Assembly: GCA_022701365.1 (NCBI GenBank)
Contig: JAKUHH010000164.1
Coordinates: forward strand, 176,761-240,760
Reading direction: 5' to 3'
DNA length: 64,000 nucleotides
DNA from: Mycocentrospora acerina
Lineage: Eukaryota; Ascomycota; Dothideomycetes; Pleosporales
The position numbers and the translations under genes were made by a program. Positions 1 through 14,290 of this stretch are shown here, piece after piece. Every line of letters starts with the position of its first letter. The first letter of the stretch is position 1. Below the pieces are notes generated by a model. That model saw only the letters and a list, made by a program, of their open reading frames with translations, had not been told where the DNA came from and did not search any database.

Positions 1-3000
1 TTTTCTGTGTCATTTAGATTCATAGTGTTACCCAAATATGCCTGAAGGCTTGCATATTCGTCCCATCCAAAATACAAGCGGCCAGAGAAGATCCCAAGCT
101 CCACCTTTAGCCATAACGGCATCTGAAAGTTTTTAGGAAGTGGCGGCGTCGCATAGTAGTCGAGATTGTTGAAGTGTAGCATTCGTCGCGTTACTAGTGC
201 CGAGTACACGATGAGATGAGTTGCGTGTGTAGGATTCACAGTACCATAGTGGCGCAAAAGGGGAAGTAAAGCGTCAGCCTCTTCAGGGCTGACAATTATG
301 GCACACTGGGAGATGTTACTCCAAAGTATCCAGTGGCTGGAGCGCAAGAAGTTGTCGTTCAGTTCGACAGTACGAGCGGTACTGGTGAACTCCTTGGAGA
401 CGTACAGATGACTCTGGTTGACCCTTGTTAGAAATCTGTAACTTGAGCCCAGTGCTGTCATTTGGAGAACGTGGAACATGGGAATGAATGCTTTTGATTG
501 TGCAGTCAACTGACCAGTCTGCGCGAATTTTTTCAAATCGGCATGCAGCGGCTGAATGTCTCTACCATCGAATTGTACTGGCGCCTGGATGTCTCGGACA
601 CTTTCCACTTCATTTTCAACCTCACGCTCCTGCTCGACTTCCTCTAAAGCCGAGGAATGACTGCTAAGGTCTCGCTCATGTAGTTGCTTCTTCCGCCTAC
701 TTAGTTCGACTGTCAAGTTGTGTAAGGAAGCTACTTCGAAACCTTGCACAAGGTCACAATCTGCGGTAGAACGCCTCGGTTCGTAAAGCTGCTTTAGAGT
801 CTGTACTTCTTCGGTCCGTAGGGCTCCGAGGAAACGCTCGCATTGGGATTTAGAAACAAGAAATGTAGGGTTTTCTAGTTTCGCTCGGACATGCTTGATG
901 AATGTCTCGCCTTGTTTACAATAAAGTGGTTCAAGCTGATCAAAACCCCGGCATGACTGATCAAGAAGCCATATGACAACATCTGCAGACTCTGGTTTAT
1001 ATCCCTCGCTCTTGTTGATAGAATCCAAAATACTTTGTAGTACCTCAGGGGGTATTATCGGGGTCACAGCCTGTGTACGTCCGAGCAGACGGAGTCGCAT
1101 CGCAGCTTGTGTGACAGCGTCTTTAGTAACATGGAGGCCAAGAGTCAATGCTGCTCGTGCGTTTGGCGGAATTTTTAGGTCTGTGCCGCGACAATGACTC
1201 TCATCTAAGTACACCAGACACTCGCCCAAATTGTCAGCAAACGGAGATGCGAGTAGGGGAACTCTTGTGCCCTTGCGGTATTGCACCCAAGCACGATGAT
1301 CCGTGTCAAAATATACAGCAGCAGGCGCTTCATGATGTATCTGAAGCCATTCTTTGATGAGGTTGATGTTGCTGTGTTCAATTATTTGGGCGCCTGCGTC
1401 AATAAGGACCCGAATACCTTCACGGCGCAGTCTGGTCAAGAGCCCGAGCTCACTGAGTCGCTTGCCATTGTTGTCAATCGCCAGAATACAATGGCGATTT
1501 CTCTCTTGTAAGAGATAGAATAGAACTTCAGCATTTGTGTGTGCTAGTTTCGGTAGATCATGTTGTTTGATGGTGAGAGGAAGTTGGTGGCGGCAATCGT
1601 TTGTACCTGAAAAGCCGGTCGTCCGACAGTTCTTCTCTGCACTTGGATCAAAGTGAACGAGGTCATATCCTGATGCCTGTAGTTTCGTTGCAAACTGCTT
1701 TGCATGTCTCGGAAACACAAAGTTATTCATGTAAAAGTCTAGAAGTCGAACATTGAATCTAATGGGGTTAGTAATGGTATGTCGACTCTCAACTACTTAT
1801 ACAAAACTTACCGGACATATCCGTGAAGTTCACGTAATTGTGCTCCATCCTCAACATTGACCGTGTTGTACATTCGGAAGGTTTCTGGCAGTTTTCCTGT
1901 CGTCCACTTGTCATACTCGATACTCGGTTCATCTGACTTAAGCAATACTTCGAACGCTTGCTTGAACTGAGCCAGATTTAAACCTTGATAGTAGAATGAG
2001 AGACATGTGAGGATTATGGCAATATCCGGATGTCCCCACTCAGATGTTGAAGAAGGGACACCCTTAGCCTAAATGCCATTAGCGAGCGAAAACGTGAAAT
2101 TCAATGAAACTTTTTAACTCGTATATCTTGAGTATAGATCTCAGAAGACTAAACTTTGGACTTACATGATAGGGTACAGCGACTGGGTCGCGCTCAGGAT
2201 GCAACCCATACTGAACGTTCCAACGTTTATACAAAGCTGAAAGCAATATGCCATGAACGAAGAGACCTCGCAGGTGATACAGGACTTGCATCAAGTGCTG
2301 CTTCCCTTGGAACTTCAATCTAAGGTTGTTGATAGTCTCGTCAGTCACAGCTGGTTTGGAAATAAAGATTTTGATCAAGGCTTGAGTGGATGCTGAAAGC
2401 TCAGCAGATGGAAAAATGTTGGTATAGCCTGTGGATATATCATCCACGGCCTGAGCGACAAGATACTCTTCTACATCATGTCGTAAGAGATAAATAAATG
2501 GGTAACCTCCAGTCAGTCGTTCCACAATCTCAACGCTTCGGGGAAAGCGACGTTCGAGATCTGGAAGGTAGCATCGTAGTAGGGACAAGACTGCTTCTAC
2601 GGTTTGCCAGCGCAATGGGTACCCATCTACTGTCAATTGAGAACCTGATGGATAAACCAATTGAGTTCGGACTGCTAGCGACACATCACACTCATCCAAG
2701 ACATCCCGTGCGTTTTGATCGAGCCAGCATTGCATGTCTATCATGACCTTGGCTTCTTTTTTTTTCTGATCGGAGAGCCGCTGGATTCCGCTGAGTTTGA
2801 AAGAAAGGATATGTTCAGGCAAGGCGAGAATCACGCCGTTATTTTCTTTGACATGCGAATGAAGATCAACAAATATTTTCAGCAAACTTTGGTTGGTGAT
2901 AGTCCTCCGGGAAAACGGAATGTGTAGAATCTCGCGATTCAACAGACCACCAAGTTTAGATTGTATAACTTGGGCTGTTTGGAGGAGAAGGGGTCTTGGA

Positions 3001-6000
3001 ACTACGATGCGAAGTAGATTGTGTGTGTCTGCAAGAACAGCAGCGACCATGGCTAGAGTTAGATTAGCAACATCCTAGATCAATAGATCTTGATTTTTCT
3101 TACGAAGGATACATGAAGTTTTACCCTTGCCCATGAGTAGTTGGACAACAGAGTTGTCTCCAGACTCCGGAGAGATAGTTGCTAGAGCGACGTCTACTTG
3201 ATCATCTCGGAGCATGATATCGCCATCGATCTCTAACAAAAGCCAATCTACATACTTCAAGGTTGACCAGTTCTGATGTCCCGGATTGGCTATCTCATCC
3301 CATAGTTGCTGATCTTGGGACTTTCTGACCGCATCTTCTATTCTCAGCAGTCGCTGAAGTTTGCTAACTTTTATGCCAAGATCGATTAACATTTCCCTTG
3401 TTCCTTTTCCGAACCTTACATGCAGTGCGCTATTAAGTGCTGACAAGAGGGTTCTATTTATCGTCGCTGGCCATAAACCTGCATGCTGCAGCCACTTGGC
3501 GCGTTTGTCACCCATTGATAAAATCATCTTGATACCCTCTATGGCACTGTTACAATCCACCATAGCATCTTGAATTTGAATTTGGAGTGCAGCCGGATCG
3601 AATTTCGAAATAGGAGATTCGTGTTTTGCTATATGTTTTGCAAGAGCGTCGATGCTCTGATGCAGCTCGCTGCCATATTCCCGTCTCGCAAACGAAGCCG
3701 ACACCTCGAAGTGCGAAATAAGGACGACTAGTTGGTCAATCTCTTTCGGCCGTCTGGATAGTATCGTATTTCGATTTTCGTCTTTACGGGAGACTACTAC
3801 ATTCGCTCCTATCGATTTGAAGAAAGAATTAGGAATATTAGCAGACCTGCCTAGTACGTCATGAAGACTAAGTTGTGTAGCGCGTCGATTTTGTGTCGCA
3901 TACACTTCAGGCCTTGACCTGTCGTTTTTAGTAGAAGTAAGGCTCTCAGGTGTGTACTCCTCGGTATTAGACTGGGATTGAGTGCTGTGCGTGTCAAGAA
4001 CTTCCTGGGCTTTACCAAGATAGTCGGAGAGATGGTAATTTCGCGCAAGTCTATTCCACTCCTGCAAAACAGGATCCAAAAGTTTTTCAAGACGTAGTAA
4101 ATTTCGATCAGAGGGTTGTAACATTTCGAAAGATTCCGTCAACATTTGTGAAGTCATATCGGCAATAGGAAGTCCATTCGTTGGCCACTTATCTCGAAGC
4201 AGAGCAGCAGCAAAGTTAACGCAAATGCGATGAACTTTTTTATCATGCTGCATCCGAGAATGTGCGAGCGCATCGTTGACATGATGTAAAGTTTGATCTA
4301 GGGCAAGTGGATTCTGCCCACGCTGCATGAAGTTTGCAAGATGGTGTGGGGTCGGGCGTTCGCCTCTCCGAAAATGCAGATACGAAGACCACTCCGGAAG
4401 CGTGTATGCCTGCAGATCAGGTAATATAGCGAAGGAGACGAGAATTCGTAGCAACTTCATATCAGCCATTGCAGAGAATGCCATGGGGGCAAGCATAAAC
4501 ATCAGGGTATAACGATCTTCGAAGCAGCTGTCAAGCAGTGTCCGTGTAAGGGATCCCCAGTCTTTACCAAGATCGACAACCAACAGGTCGAAAATCTGTA
4601 CGAAGTTGAACTGTTGTGTCGCGCCGCCGATGACAGGAAACTTCTCGAGAATCGACGCAAGCGAGTTCGTGTTACTTATGTTCGATGACCAATTCTTCAG
4701 TAAACGCGTCAAAAAAGCAGCATTTTGACGTTCTATCGAGACTTTGCGGCGATCTCTGGCCTTGTAGGATGAATCTAAGGTTGTAGTGAGGACGTACATT
4801 CTATACAGCGCTCGAGTTTCCAAGTGCAAGTCTCCTGATGGGCATTTTTCTGGCTCTTGACCGGTAGCGTTTATTCCAAAGACGGACAGCTGCAACGATC
4901 TCTCACATATTTTCTCGACAATAGGTCGGTACCTATCATCCTGAATCGTCTTGGTTAGATTCTCGTTCCACTGCACGCTTTCCATGTATTTCATAGTTGG
5001 TGGATAGTAAGCTCGTATAGGAGACAGTTGTGCAATTTTGAGTAAAATTTGAACGTGAAGCGGAGCCAGCGGTTCCCAGGGGAGAAAAATGCCTGAATTG
5101 AGATAATCGAGAGCCTCTTCGAGTCCTGTTCGCCCTGTCAATTGATCAGGCATGAAATACGAAGTGTAAGCATGTAGGAGCGCTTTAGTATACAGTAATC
5201 TAGGCTCTGCAGGGCACTCGATGCGACCTAAGATATCGTTGACTTCGAATCGCAAATACGAACCGCTGTTGACGATGATGACCGAAACATGTTCTTCATA
5301 CATCCTGGCTCGCGTGTCCCCAAAAGGGACGAGGACACTGCGTTTCCGTGGGTTCTTTATGGAATGCACTACGAGCTTGCTCCTCAAGCCTGACCAGGTA
5401 CCAATATTCTGAGACGCAGTTGAGGGTATCGCAACATCAAGCTCAGGACATTCAATCACGCCTGACCTATTGACGACGAAATTCAACTCCAATCGTCTCA
5501 ATTCGATACGCAAAGCTCCTCTTTCGGGCTGATATACCGCGATATGTTCAGGGAGCTCAAAATCTCGAAAATTTTGGGCAACCCGCCGCGCAAGCGCACT
5601 CTTTGGATCAACCAGTACTGACTTACGTCTAAAAGCTTGGCGCGTATCCAATGCTAGTTGCCAATTTCCTGACTTGGACTTCCACATATCTTCCTGTCGA
5701 ATCTCTAGAATCCTAGTGTCTAGATTTAGCCAATGATAGCAGTTTTCTATCAGAGACGATGGTAAGTCGAAGTCTAGCCCATTACTGAAGATCTGTCGCT
5801 CCACAAGCTCAAGAGTTTGTCCGTCTTTCCAAGCTTGAACCACTAGTCGATCGTTTCGAAATCCCAAATGGACGTGATGTCTGTATGGTAACGAACGTGC
5901 AACAAACAACGACATCCCTGGAAGATGAGAAGGAAGCACCCGTAAATTTTGAGTGTTGAAGAGGTCTTGGATTATGGGATGTTGATACTCAGCCGGCAAT

Positions 6001-9000
6001 GTTCCAGATTGCTTCCCATCGATAACAAGATCTCCAAAGATGACGTTGTAATGGATGTAATATTTCTTTACAGACTTACTTAAAGTCATTGTTATCAGTA
6101 TCCACCAAGTTCCAGGAACCACATCCATTTCGGGTGAAACGTCGTTCATGTCATCAGCCGCAGGCCAAATACGTTGTATTGCAGAGAGTATGGCGTTTTC
6201 ATGGTCCAATATCGACTTACGGACCATCTCACGGTGACCATATGTCCAGAAAAGGTCGTGCAATACAGCGTTTCGAAGGGAAAATGGAAGAGACGGAAAA
6301 TGTGGACCGAGGTTGTCATGTAGGAAAATGGAGGCTCCAATGAAGTATTGCAGTGCTTCTGGATCAATAGTTACACTGGCTTCCTGCGAAAAGGTACGCT
6401 TGCACAGCACAGCTGCCCATATGGCAGATTTGTTTGATTCCATGATTCCTATGTTGGACTCTTGTAGCTTCAAACACCAATTCCACGTGACAGTTCGGGT
6501 CAACACCAACAACTCTACTGCCCAGGTATGGACATGGGAAGATTTGGTGAGCGATATGATCTTAAGCAATATTGAAATAAGTATGTCCATATGCACCGAT
6601 TCTCTCCAGTTTTCAGTGATGCCGTTAACACGATACGCAACCTGACTGAGGAGCTTTTTGGAAAACTCTTGATCATCGAAGACACTGTGGACATCGCGAA
6701 GCACATTATCAGTAGATGATGGGCCAAGTTCTAGGATAAGTTTTGATATCATTGCCCAAGTTGATTCGCTGGAAAAATTCATGTTGGTCGCACCTAATTC
6801 ACGAAGAAGTGACAGCCAACGTAAGTGAGTACCACTGAATAGTCCTTGCCAAGCCATGAACTCGTGAATACTGAGTTCAGGAGGACATCTCGTTTGATTT
6901 GCGATAATTTGATTCGAAGAAGGCCAGTCATCATGAGAAAGATGAAGGCTCTGGTATGGCGAATCGTCTGGAATCTTGAGTGGAAATTGAGATGCGAAAG
7001 AGGGGTTTGTGCTTCGAGATGTCCACATATGTGATTCACTGTCATAGTAATGCACCTTAAAGCCACATGGGCGACAGACGTCCTTTAAAGCCACAGGAAA
7101 ATCGATTCCAGAATAGTGACTGCCGAGGTGGGCTTTCGTTGATGATCCCAGAGTAACGTGCATTGCGCAAGGCTCGGCAAAGGCACTGAGTCCAGAATAC
7201 TTGCTGATCGCAGGGACTGGAGGGGTTTCTATTTGAGGTATGTTTGGGAATGCGAATGTGTTGAGAATTTTCCACGTCGCATCGCGATATGCTGCCAACG
7301 CCTGTGGGCATGCAAGTTCAAAAACAACTGCTTTTGCGGCAGCTTCTTGCCGAGGTAGAGGGTGCTCGTGAACCTTGATGTTGAGCTGCTTGGCTTGCCA
7401 CTTATGCTTGTGCTTCAGACAGCCCTTTTGATGCTCCTTTACAACATTGCCATCTTTTTTGGTTACCCATACGTATGGGCATTTTTCCTGAGCGACAAGT
7501 TGCATCAGACGTTCATGCTCTGCGCTAACTTTTACCCACTCTTTTTCTTTAGCTTGTCGTTTTTTCTCAGCCGTAGCTTCAATTCTCTTGTAGAGATCAT
7601 TGAGCTTATGAGTCTCAGGAGAGTGATCGAAATACTTTACTGCGAAAGAAGCCTCAGACGGCTTGTCGAAGAGAGTCTGAGGCCTCTGACCATCCCATTT
7701 TCGGCATCGGCCTGAGATGTGAGCCTGAACAGTCTTGGCGCGTTTCATATCCTCTAGCGAAAACACCTCCAAATAGTTGAGCAAGTCTTGGTTAAGCCCA
7801 GGGTGGTATTCTTCCAGTAGTGGATAACAATATGTTGCAGCGCGATCCATATTCATCCAGACCTCCAAAATATTCAACAACATACGACTTTTGCGTTCAG
7901 GATAGTCATCGAATATCCCATTCGCTGATGATATGTAAGTATGGATGATCTGAGAAAGGACAATACAATGGGCCTTAGAGGAGGTTAACATTGCATCTGT
8001 GTCTGCCTTTCCTAAGTACGGTGCTACTTTCAATTCTTCGAAGTTGATGAAGCTAATATACTGATTGGCGAGGGTAGCAAAATGCTGTGCTTTACCAGTT
8101 GTACTCTCGTAGTTTTTTAAAAGCTTGAGAGGGGTTTTGACAGGGTTCTGGCGCTCTGTGGATCGCTGGTAAACGATCTGGTCGAGATGGGGACCGCTCT
8201 GTGCTAGTGTCAACCTCGTATCAATATCATTCGCTCTTAACTGTAGAGGTACTACAATCCGCTGATTTCGGGTGCTGAAACTATCCCACTGCTTCTGCAG
8301 AAATTGTGTCGCATTGGAGAGATATTTGTCGAGATCTGCTGATAATGCTTCTAGCACATTATCGTACACTAATGTCGCTGCAGGCTTCAAGTTACTGTCT
8401 CTGTCCAGTTCGAGTTTGGCAAGTCGGCGACCAAGCTTCTGCTTGAGAGAGAAGGACGCTTCAGGAGGGATTTTCCCCAAAGAATCTTTCAGAAGCCGAG
8501 AAAGAAATACGCATATGAGAATCTTGTAGTAGGCATGGCCCGTTTCAGCACCCAGTGCTCTACAGAATTGACGTTGCACTGCCACCCGCAATACAAGATA
8601 TAATGGGTTCCGTCGCCAAGGCTTGTACGCGCTGTAGAATAAAACTGTGTCTCGAACACGCTTTTGTAGGATCGGTGCAGGATATGTTTCGCCGTTCTGT
8701 TCCAGCATAGTCATGAATAAGCCAGTAATCAAGGCTGGATCGCTAGTGTCGCGCACTTCAGCCAGAGATGCGCCTGCCTTTGTGGTATGAGCAGCAAACT
8801 GCTTCAAGGACTCAATACTAGCTTGTTCCAGAAATCTGCCCATGTTATTCAAGAATGAGTTATTTGAGTAAACATCGCTTGGAATAGAAACTGCATGACC
8901 AGGGAAGTCCCGGCGTAAAGCAGCTTTTGACGCCATCACCTGGGCACAGTTGGCAGATACCTCGAAAGCCTCAAATACGAGTGCAGAACCACAGTCAGAC

Positions 9001-9395
9001 CTAGCCAGATCAGTAAGTTTTTAAAAAACAAGTTTAAAATTATTGTGATGGTCATACTTGTAAATGATCAGAGCTGTGTTCTGTTCCACGACATGAAGTA
9101 TCAGCGACTGGTGGTTTTCAAGGCATCGAATATCGTTCACGAGGGTGTGCATATCGATTTTGCCCTCGACGTTAAGTGTTCCACATGTTTTAAGCGCAGT
9201 CCGGACTGCATTTACAACGAATTGTTGGGATGATGGGGTAACAGAAGCTAGAATCTTGATAGCATCGATCATGCGGTTGAGTATGTTTGCCTCCACCATA
9301 TGCAAGTTTTCGTCTTCTTTAGCAGGAACATCGCGAGGTAGCACCGCATGATAATACACTTCGAGTAGCGGTTCTAGGTCATCTGAAACAGCCAT
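1..9395 (-). CDS. Giant DUF3638/DUF3645-type P-loop protein, C-terminus beyond left edge
   Basis: I assembled exons 9395-9058, 9000-3104, 3052-2166, 2068-1812 and 1758-1 (open at the edge); introns are 9001-9057, 3053-3103, 2069-2165 and 1759-1811, all GT-AG and phase-consistent. At least 3045 codons lie in the window. The start is ATG 9395, where a typical N-terminus of this fungal family begins. A Walker A-like LLMGKGKTS sits near residue 2070, interrupted just after it by an intron; downstream come LGGLLNREI and PFSRR, then a PYH|AKG motif at an exon join and a YLDESHCRGTD motif in the last exon, all characteristic of DUF3638/DUF3645 proteins. Family members are very long and sometimes labelled ubiquitinyl hydrolases in databases; their biochemical role is not established. 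The gene looks intact here, which contrasts with the decayed DNA to its right. Confidence 0.93.
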
Positions 9396-11663
9396 GACTA
9401 CAGTCAACGGCTTGCTGCAATCTGACGCAGTCAGAGAGGCAAATGGAGAGCTTATATTAGATATAAGCAGGAAAACCTTACTGAGAAGTAGAAAAGAACG
9501 TTGTATATCTGTGGATCTGCTTGCATGGAAGTGAAATGAAAATGGCAAAAGCACTGATGTTGTTATATTCTTAGAAACGCACAAAGATAAGAGGGCACAG
9601 CTGGTAGCAGAGATCCAGTAACAATAAGTACCGCTACAGTGGAAACGATCGGCTCGCGACAACCAATCGCAAGATAAATTACATCATGCATAATTTTTCC
9701 AGCACTTCAAGGCATCCTGCACATGAATCCTTTCCCAGCCAATAAGTCGTAAGATAGCGTGCTCTAAATCTGCAGAGGCTGCAACAGCATGAACGAATGA
9801 GCACTCATTGCGACAAAAAAACAATAAGCAAGGATGCGGGGTGTCTCTCTACCGGTAACCTCAATACTATACAGCACTAATTATATCGTAAATCAAAAAC
9901 GTCTTAGTCATGCTGATCGGTCAAATCTCTACTGAGCCTGTGAAACCAAAGCAGCAAATGCGGATGTACCCATTTTCGAAAGATAAGTTGTTGGCACAAT
10001 TCAGTGAATACGAGCTGTAGCTCTTTTTCTTCGTCATTAAGTTATCAATAGATACACTGTTTACGTGTAAAGAATAGTATTTGCGATGAAGTAACTTTTC
10101 ATCGTAGCTTCTGAAATACATTCGCGTTTGAAATAACCTTTGTTACTCACGCACGTTAAGATTTGCGACCCTCATCGCGCCACAATATCTATGATACTAT
10201 GCCACCGACTAATTACTTGTAGTAATGACAGCATATCTACTTAAGATTCATAAAATTGTCTTTTAGAAATAGAATTGGTCGATAAGCAGCAAGGATATGC
10301 TAAATCACGAGGAAGCCGAACTCATATGTGCGTAAGAGAAGAAGATAGCCCTGCTTTTGACTGAATTGTTACATATTTTGAACAAGAATCTCATGAGATA
10401 ACCAAGATCACTTATTCGTTCCAATATCATCTTAGTTTGCCATAGAGGTCTGGTCTCCACTGATCCGCTGTAAGTCGATAAGGCTGAACTTTACAGAGTT
10501 GGTTACAGATGGCCGAGTATCACTCCGCGAGTCTCTGTATATGGTTTGCTGCATCATGACCTTCTTATTGGGACAGCTTTAAGTCCAATTCTTTTGAGGC
10601 GTTGCTTCGTATTGCGTTTGCACACACCTAGGATGTCCACCAAGATTAAATTCATGACGTAATTGGAAGCGAACCAGCACAACAATACTTCCTTTCACCA
10701 ACACACAATACACAGCTATACAGCATTGATAGAGGAGCCTTTCAACAGGCGTTGAAAGCGCATACCCATATATCGAAGATAGAAAGCGGTCAGATCTTCG
10801 CCGCAGCTGATGCGGAAAGCTGTATGCAGTTGTGACTTCCGCAGCGTGAAAAAGCCCATACGATCAGAAGAAAGGGTCGAGTTCCTTTGTATGTCTCATT
10901 TATACGCATATTTTATAATAGTGTTCGTGAAGCCACTAATGCCAACATTAATTCGGCATGCGGAGTAGCTAATGCCGTTGTACATAGAGCGAAACCCACT
11001 TAATTGTGATGTACATATTCGAAAGGCACAGGACACGATTTATCATGATATTGAGATAATTATTGAGTTCCACGTCGAATTTGTATGCCAAGAGGCTCTT
11101 AAGTCTATCGAAATGCAACATAATGGGAACGGTCATAGCTACCCAATAGTCAAATGCATGGTATTGGTATAGCCAGAGATATGTATTAACCCCGATATCT
11201 TGCAGCATTATGTATAGAACATTGCTATAGCTCTTCTAGGAATAACATTGTTAATCTATCCAAACTGTCCAGCTAGTTCTGGTTCTCCAGATATCGAATT
11301 GATGGTATCCGTCACGAGCATCGTTCAACATCATTCTTCTCGGAAGACATCTGGATATAAAAATTCTTGACTACCCAATGAAAGCTGAAAATTGCCAAAG
11401 CTTCAACGTTGACTAAGAGCTTTACCAACTGGATGTCGGGAAGCAAACTTTAAACCAATAGAACAACACCGTCACTGAATATCTTTTCGCGTATCATTCG
11501 TTGGACCGCAGAATACCTCCATATCTGACTGATCGATGCTTATCGAATTCCGTTTCTAATCTATGTTGAGAATATAAAGATCACCCCTCGTCCTTCGTGG
11601 TGATTCGTATTAACATCCCGCTTCAACACACCAACATAACATATCGTCAACATTCTATTGAAG
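9396..11663. other. Gene-poor AT-rich interval
   Basis: I see no protein family, RNA gene or intact mobile element here. The short open frames lack recognisable motifs. The stretch upstream of 9395 must hold the promoter of the giant gene, but I see no specific element. Confidence 0.6.
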
Positions 11664-11924
11664 ATGACTTCTGAAATATCTCGAGATACGAAGGACGACA
11701 TATCAAACGCACCTAGTAGTCAAAATACAGTTGTGCGGTCATTCGAAGTGAAACAGCAGTACGAGCCTCGAGGCGAATGGACACTGAACCGGCTTGTTTC
11801 AGCTAATAGCTTCATATGCTACCGATGCAAGAAGCAAAAGAAGTCGAAGTTGATAGCCATATGCAACGGCGTATGGGATGATCTTTACTGCAATGGTTGT
11901 TATGGTGAGCTACTATCAAAATAA
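11664..11924 (+). CDS. Small CxxC/CxxC putative zinc-binding protein
   Basis: An 86-residue frame starting at ATG 11664 (the frame opens with TTG at 11658). The C-terminal half holds two CxxC pairs, CYRC and CNGC, about 25 residues apart, framed by KKSKLIAICNG and CNGCYGELLS. I recognise this CxxC plus SKL-AI plus CNGCYG pattern from small uncharacterised proteins of filamentous fungi; the spacing suggests one structural zinc site. The N-terminal 40 residues are polar and probably disordered. It stands alone, several kilobases from the nearest intact gene, in AT-rich DNA. The function is unknown, and it could be the surviving end of a larger relic. Confidence 0.5.
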   Translation: MTSEISRDTKDDISNAPSSQNTVVRSFEVKQQYEPRGEWTLNRLVSANSFICYRCKKQKKSKLIAICNGVWDDLYCNGCYGELLSK

Positions 11925-12978
11925 AAATGTGAGACATTATTTGAAGATACTTTTTTGCACAGAATTTTACTGAAACAACTGCAGCACGACTAACCTCATT
12001 AAATTGGCACTCAGATGATCGGTTCGCGGCCCACTTAATCGTGATGACACAAGCGGGTCCATAGCGCAGCCACTTCGCTTTAAGCGTTTGAGGGAAAGTG
12101 GACGACTTTTTGGTGACACTCGATTAAAAATTGATGACATAGCTATGAATCATTTAAGAGATTAATCGTGTTGAACTGACAAAGCCGGACAAATATCAAA
12201 AGAGTATGAAAGTAAGGATTTAGAATTTACTACACGTGAATGTCCCTTCGTAGTGAAATCCCCGGTGCGCCGAAAAATTGGGCAAATTTTAAGCTTCTAA
12301 AAACGCTGGATCATCGTAAATAGAGTGAGGAAGCAACTGCTAGCTCAACATATGAATCCTTTCTGTTGTGCCCTGTTCAAAGAGTATGTTGCATAGGTTT
12401 ATCCACGATCCTTGCGCTCTCACCAATCTTTTTCGGCACACTGAGTTCGTCGTTTCGTAGAAAGGGACATTACATAGACGCCTGTTATTTACGCGCTCAC
12501 ACACGTGATAGTACACCAGTATTGGCTAACAGAAGATTACTAGACATAGCGCATTTTCAGTACTTCCATAATTACATTAGTATTGTTAACATCTAAAGCG
12601 TCTACTCATCAAGCTCCGTTGAGCAGAGCAGTAGTAAATTTTGTAAAATATACACAGTATACATCAGATGTCTAGACCATAACTTTGTTGCTTCTTTGAG
12701 TCTTACTCTATAGAATTCCACTCTTATGCATCTTAAGTCTACTTGGGGCTTGCCTTTTGATGCTTTTTGCATTGAAGATAAAACTCAGACTACTTATGTA
12801 GAAGCGTCCTCAAAGGTTTTTCTTGGCCTCCAAAAATGGGCGATTTTATCCGCAGACTTTTCATTCATTAAATTAGACCTGAACACATAAGTAAGCGTTC
12901 TGGTCGCTACGTACGAATGATTTGATCCATAAGATGAAGCCTAATTTTGTTCGTTGGTAAACATTAATCCATTCTTAT

Positions 12979-13117
12979 CGTCTCTCCTACGTGACGAACA
13001 ACCCAGTGGGCCGAAAACAACCAATGAGAGCGCAAGGATAGCAGATCTCGCGACCTAACGCAGTGTCTCATTGGCTATTTTCGGCCAACCGGGTTTTTCG
13101 CCGCGTAGGGATGGACG
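12979..13117. repeat. Long imperfect inverted repeat (MITE-like)
   Basis: Left arm 12979-13029 and right arm 13066-13117 are imperfect reverse complements over about 50 bases, sharing the core GGCCGAAAA and CCAATGAGA, with a spacer of about 36 bases. This could be a small non-autonomous DNA transposon or a pair of terminal repeats brought together. I see no target-site duplication that I would trust. Confidence 0.6.
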
Positions 13118-13429
13118 TTACAAGATTAAGGAGTGTTTCCTTGCCGAAGTTTGCTTTCGTAACACGAATTGGAGTCGTCAACCCAACTCGCTTACGGTTG
13201 CTTGCACGTTCGGCTTTCGGATTTGCATACTGAAAACTCTGTCGCTTAGCGTTCCTTGCGCAATCCTGACTTCGACTTCTTATCTTTTCAAGGCTTGAAA
13301 TTTGACAAATAAGACAGGGGTCTTGCCAACAAAAAAAGACTTGTAGTATGCAAACAATTGCTGCAGTTTCAGTGCTTGGAGAGTTGTCCAATTTAACAGA
13401 TAACACGCTATGCAGTGCTGGATCGGCTA

Positions 13430-14290
13430 GATTGGCCCTACGAGTGAACTCGTTTTTTCTGAGTTGTAGGGTCTGTGCTAAATTTAGTGAGGGTACAACT
13501 CAAATAAACGAGCTCCTTCGTACAGTCGAGATCTTGGCAATGCCTACTCATTTAAGCACACTTACATGCATGGCTTCATTCTTGTCGCTCAGATAACACA
13601 TCTTCAAGACAAGAGTGCAGGAGACATGACCTTGACTCTTAATTTTTCCTTTACGGTAAGTTTCAGCGGTCCTGCTTCTCTCCCATATAGTTGCTGTACG
13701 TCCAAACATGGCTCGACGTCGGTCGACCCTCCGCCAACGACATGATATTTTACGCAGCATCCTGAAGTAAACTGGAGTCTATAGATGGATGGTGGAGATT
13801 AAAATGAATCTAGTTATCAGACACACCCAGTCAGTGAAGGTCATGCGTTTGAGGCGCGTATTTATCACAGCAGGGCGTCTTTATCTCGGCGTCCGTTGGC
13901 AGTGCACAGAGGACAGCAGAAGTGCAAAGCGACCTTTTGACCCGGCAACTAGGATTTTCGGTACTTCGCCAAGCTGCGACATGCGTTTTGGCGTTTGCAT
14001 CAGGTTTTGTTGCTAAGAGGTGCGAATCAGATGATTGACACAAAGTGATCGCAAAAATGACAGATGAGCTATGGTCATCGACGCTAGCAAGGCTGTTAGC
14101 ACCGAATGCTACCACTTCAGCCTGGCGATTCGACTACTTTTTTCGAGCTAGTCATCATCTTGTGATTGCCGCAGCGACTTTTCAGCTCTGTCAGGATGTT
14201 GATGATTTCGCAAGTGGGATGGCTGGTAACGTTTTGAGATATTACGCTGAGGAGCCATCGTAATTGACTCATTTATCTTAGCGTTCCTAG
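13430..14290 (+). repeat. Decayed dispersed-repeat fragments
   Basis: The stretch near 13440-13515 (TTTTTCTGAGTTGTAG onward) recurs at 19020-19090. The end at 14240-14290 (ATTACGCTGAGGAGC onward) recurs at 34910-34960 and 49105-49160 and, inverted, near 19090 and 56705. These are fragments of one or more transposon-derived repeat families that have accumulated many substitutions. No intact open frame is present. Confidence 0.6.

Noticed and set aside
973..1511. Plus-strand open frames of 69-76 residues
   Set aside because: They lie opposite the conserved last exon of the DUF3638-type gene and have no motif of their own.
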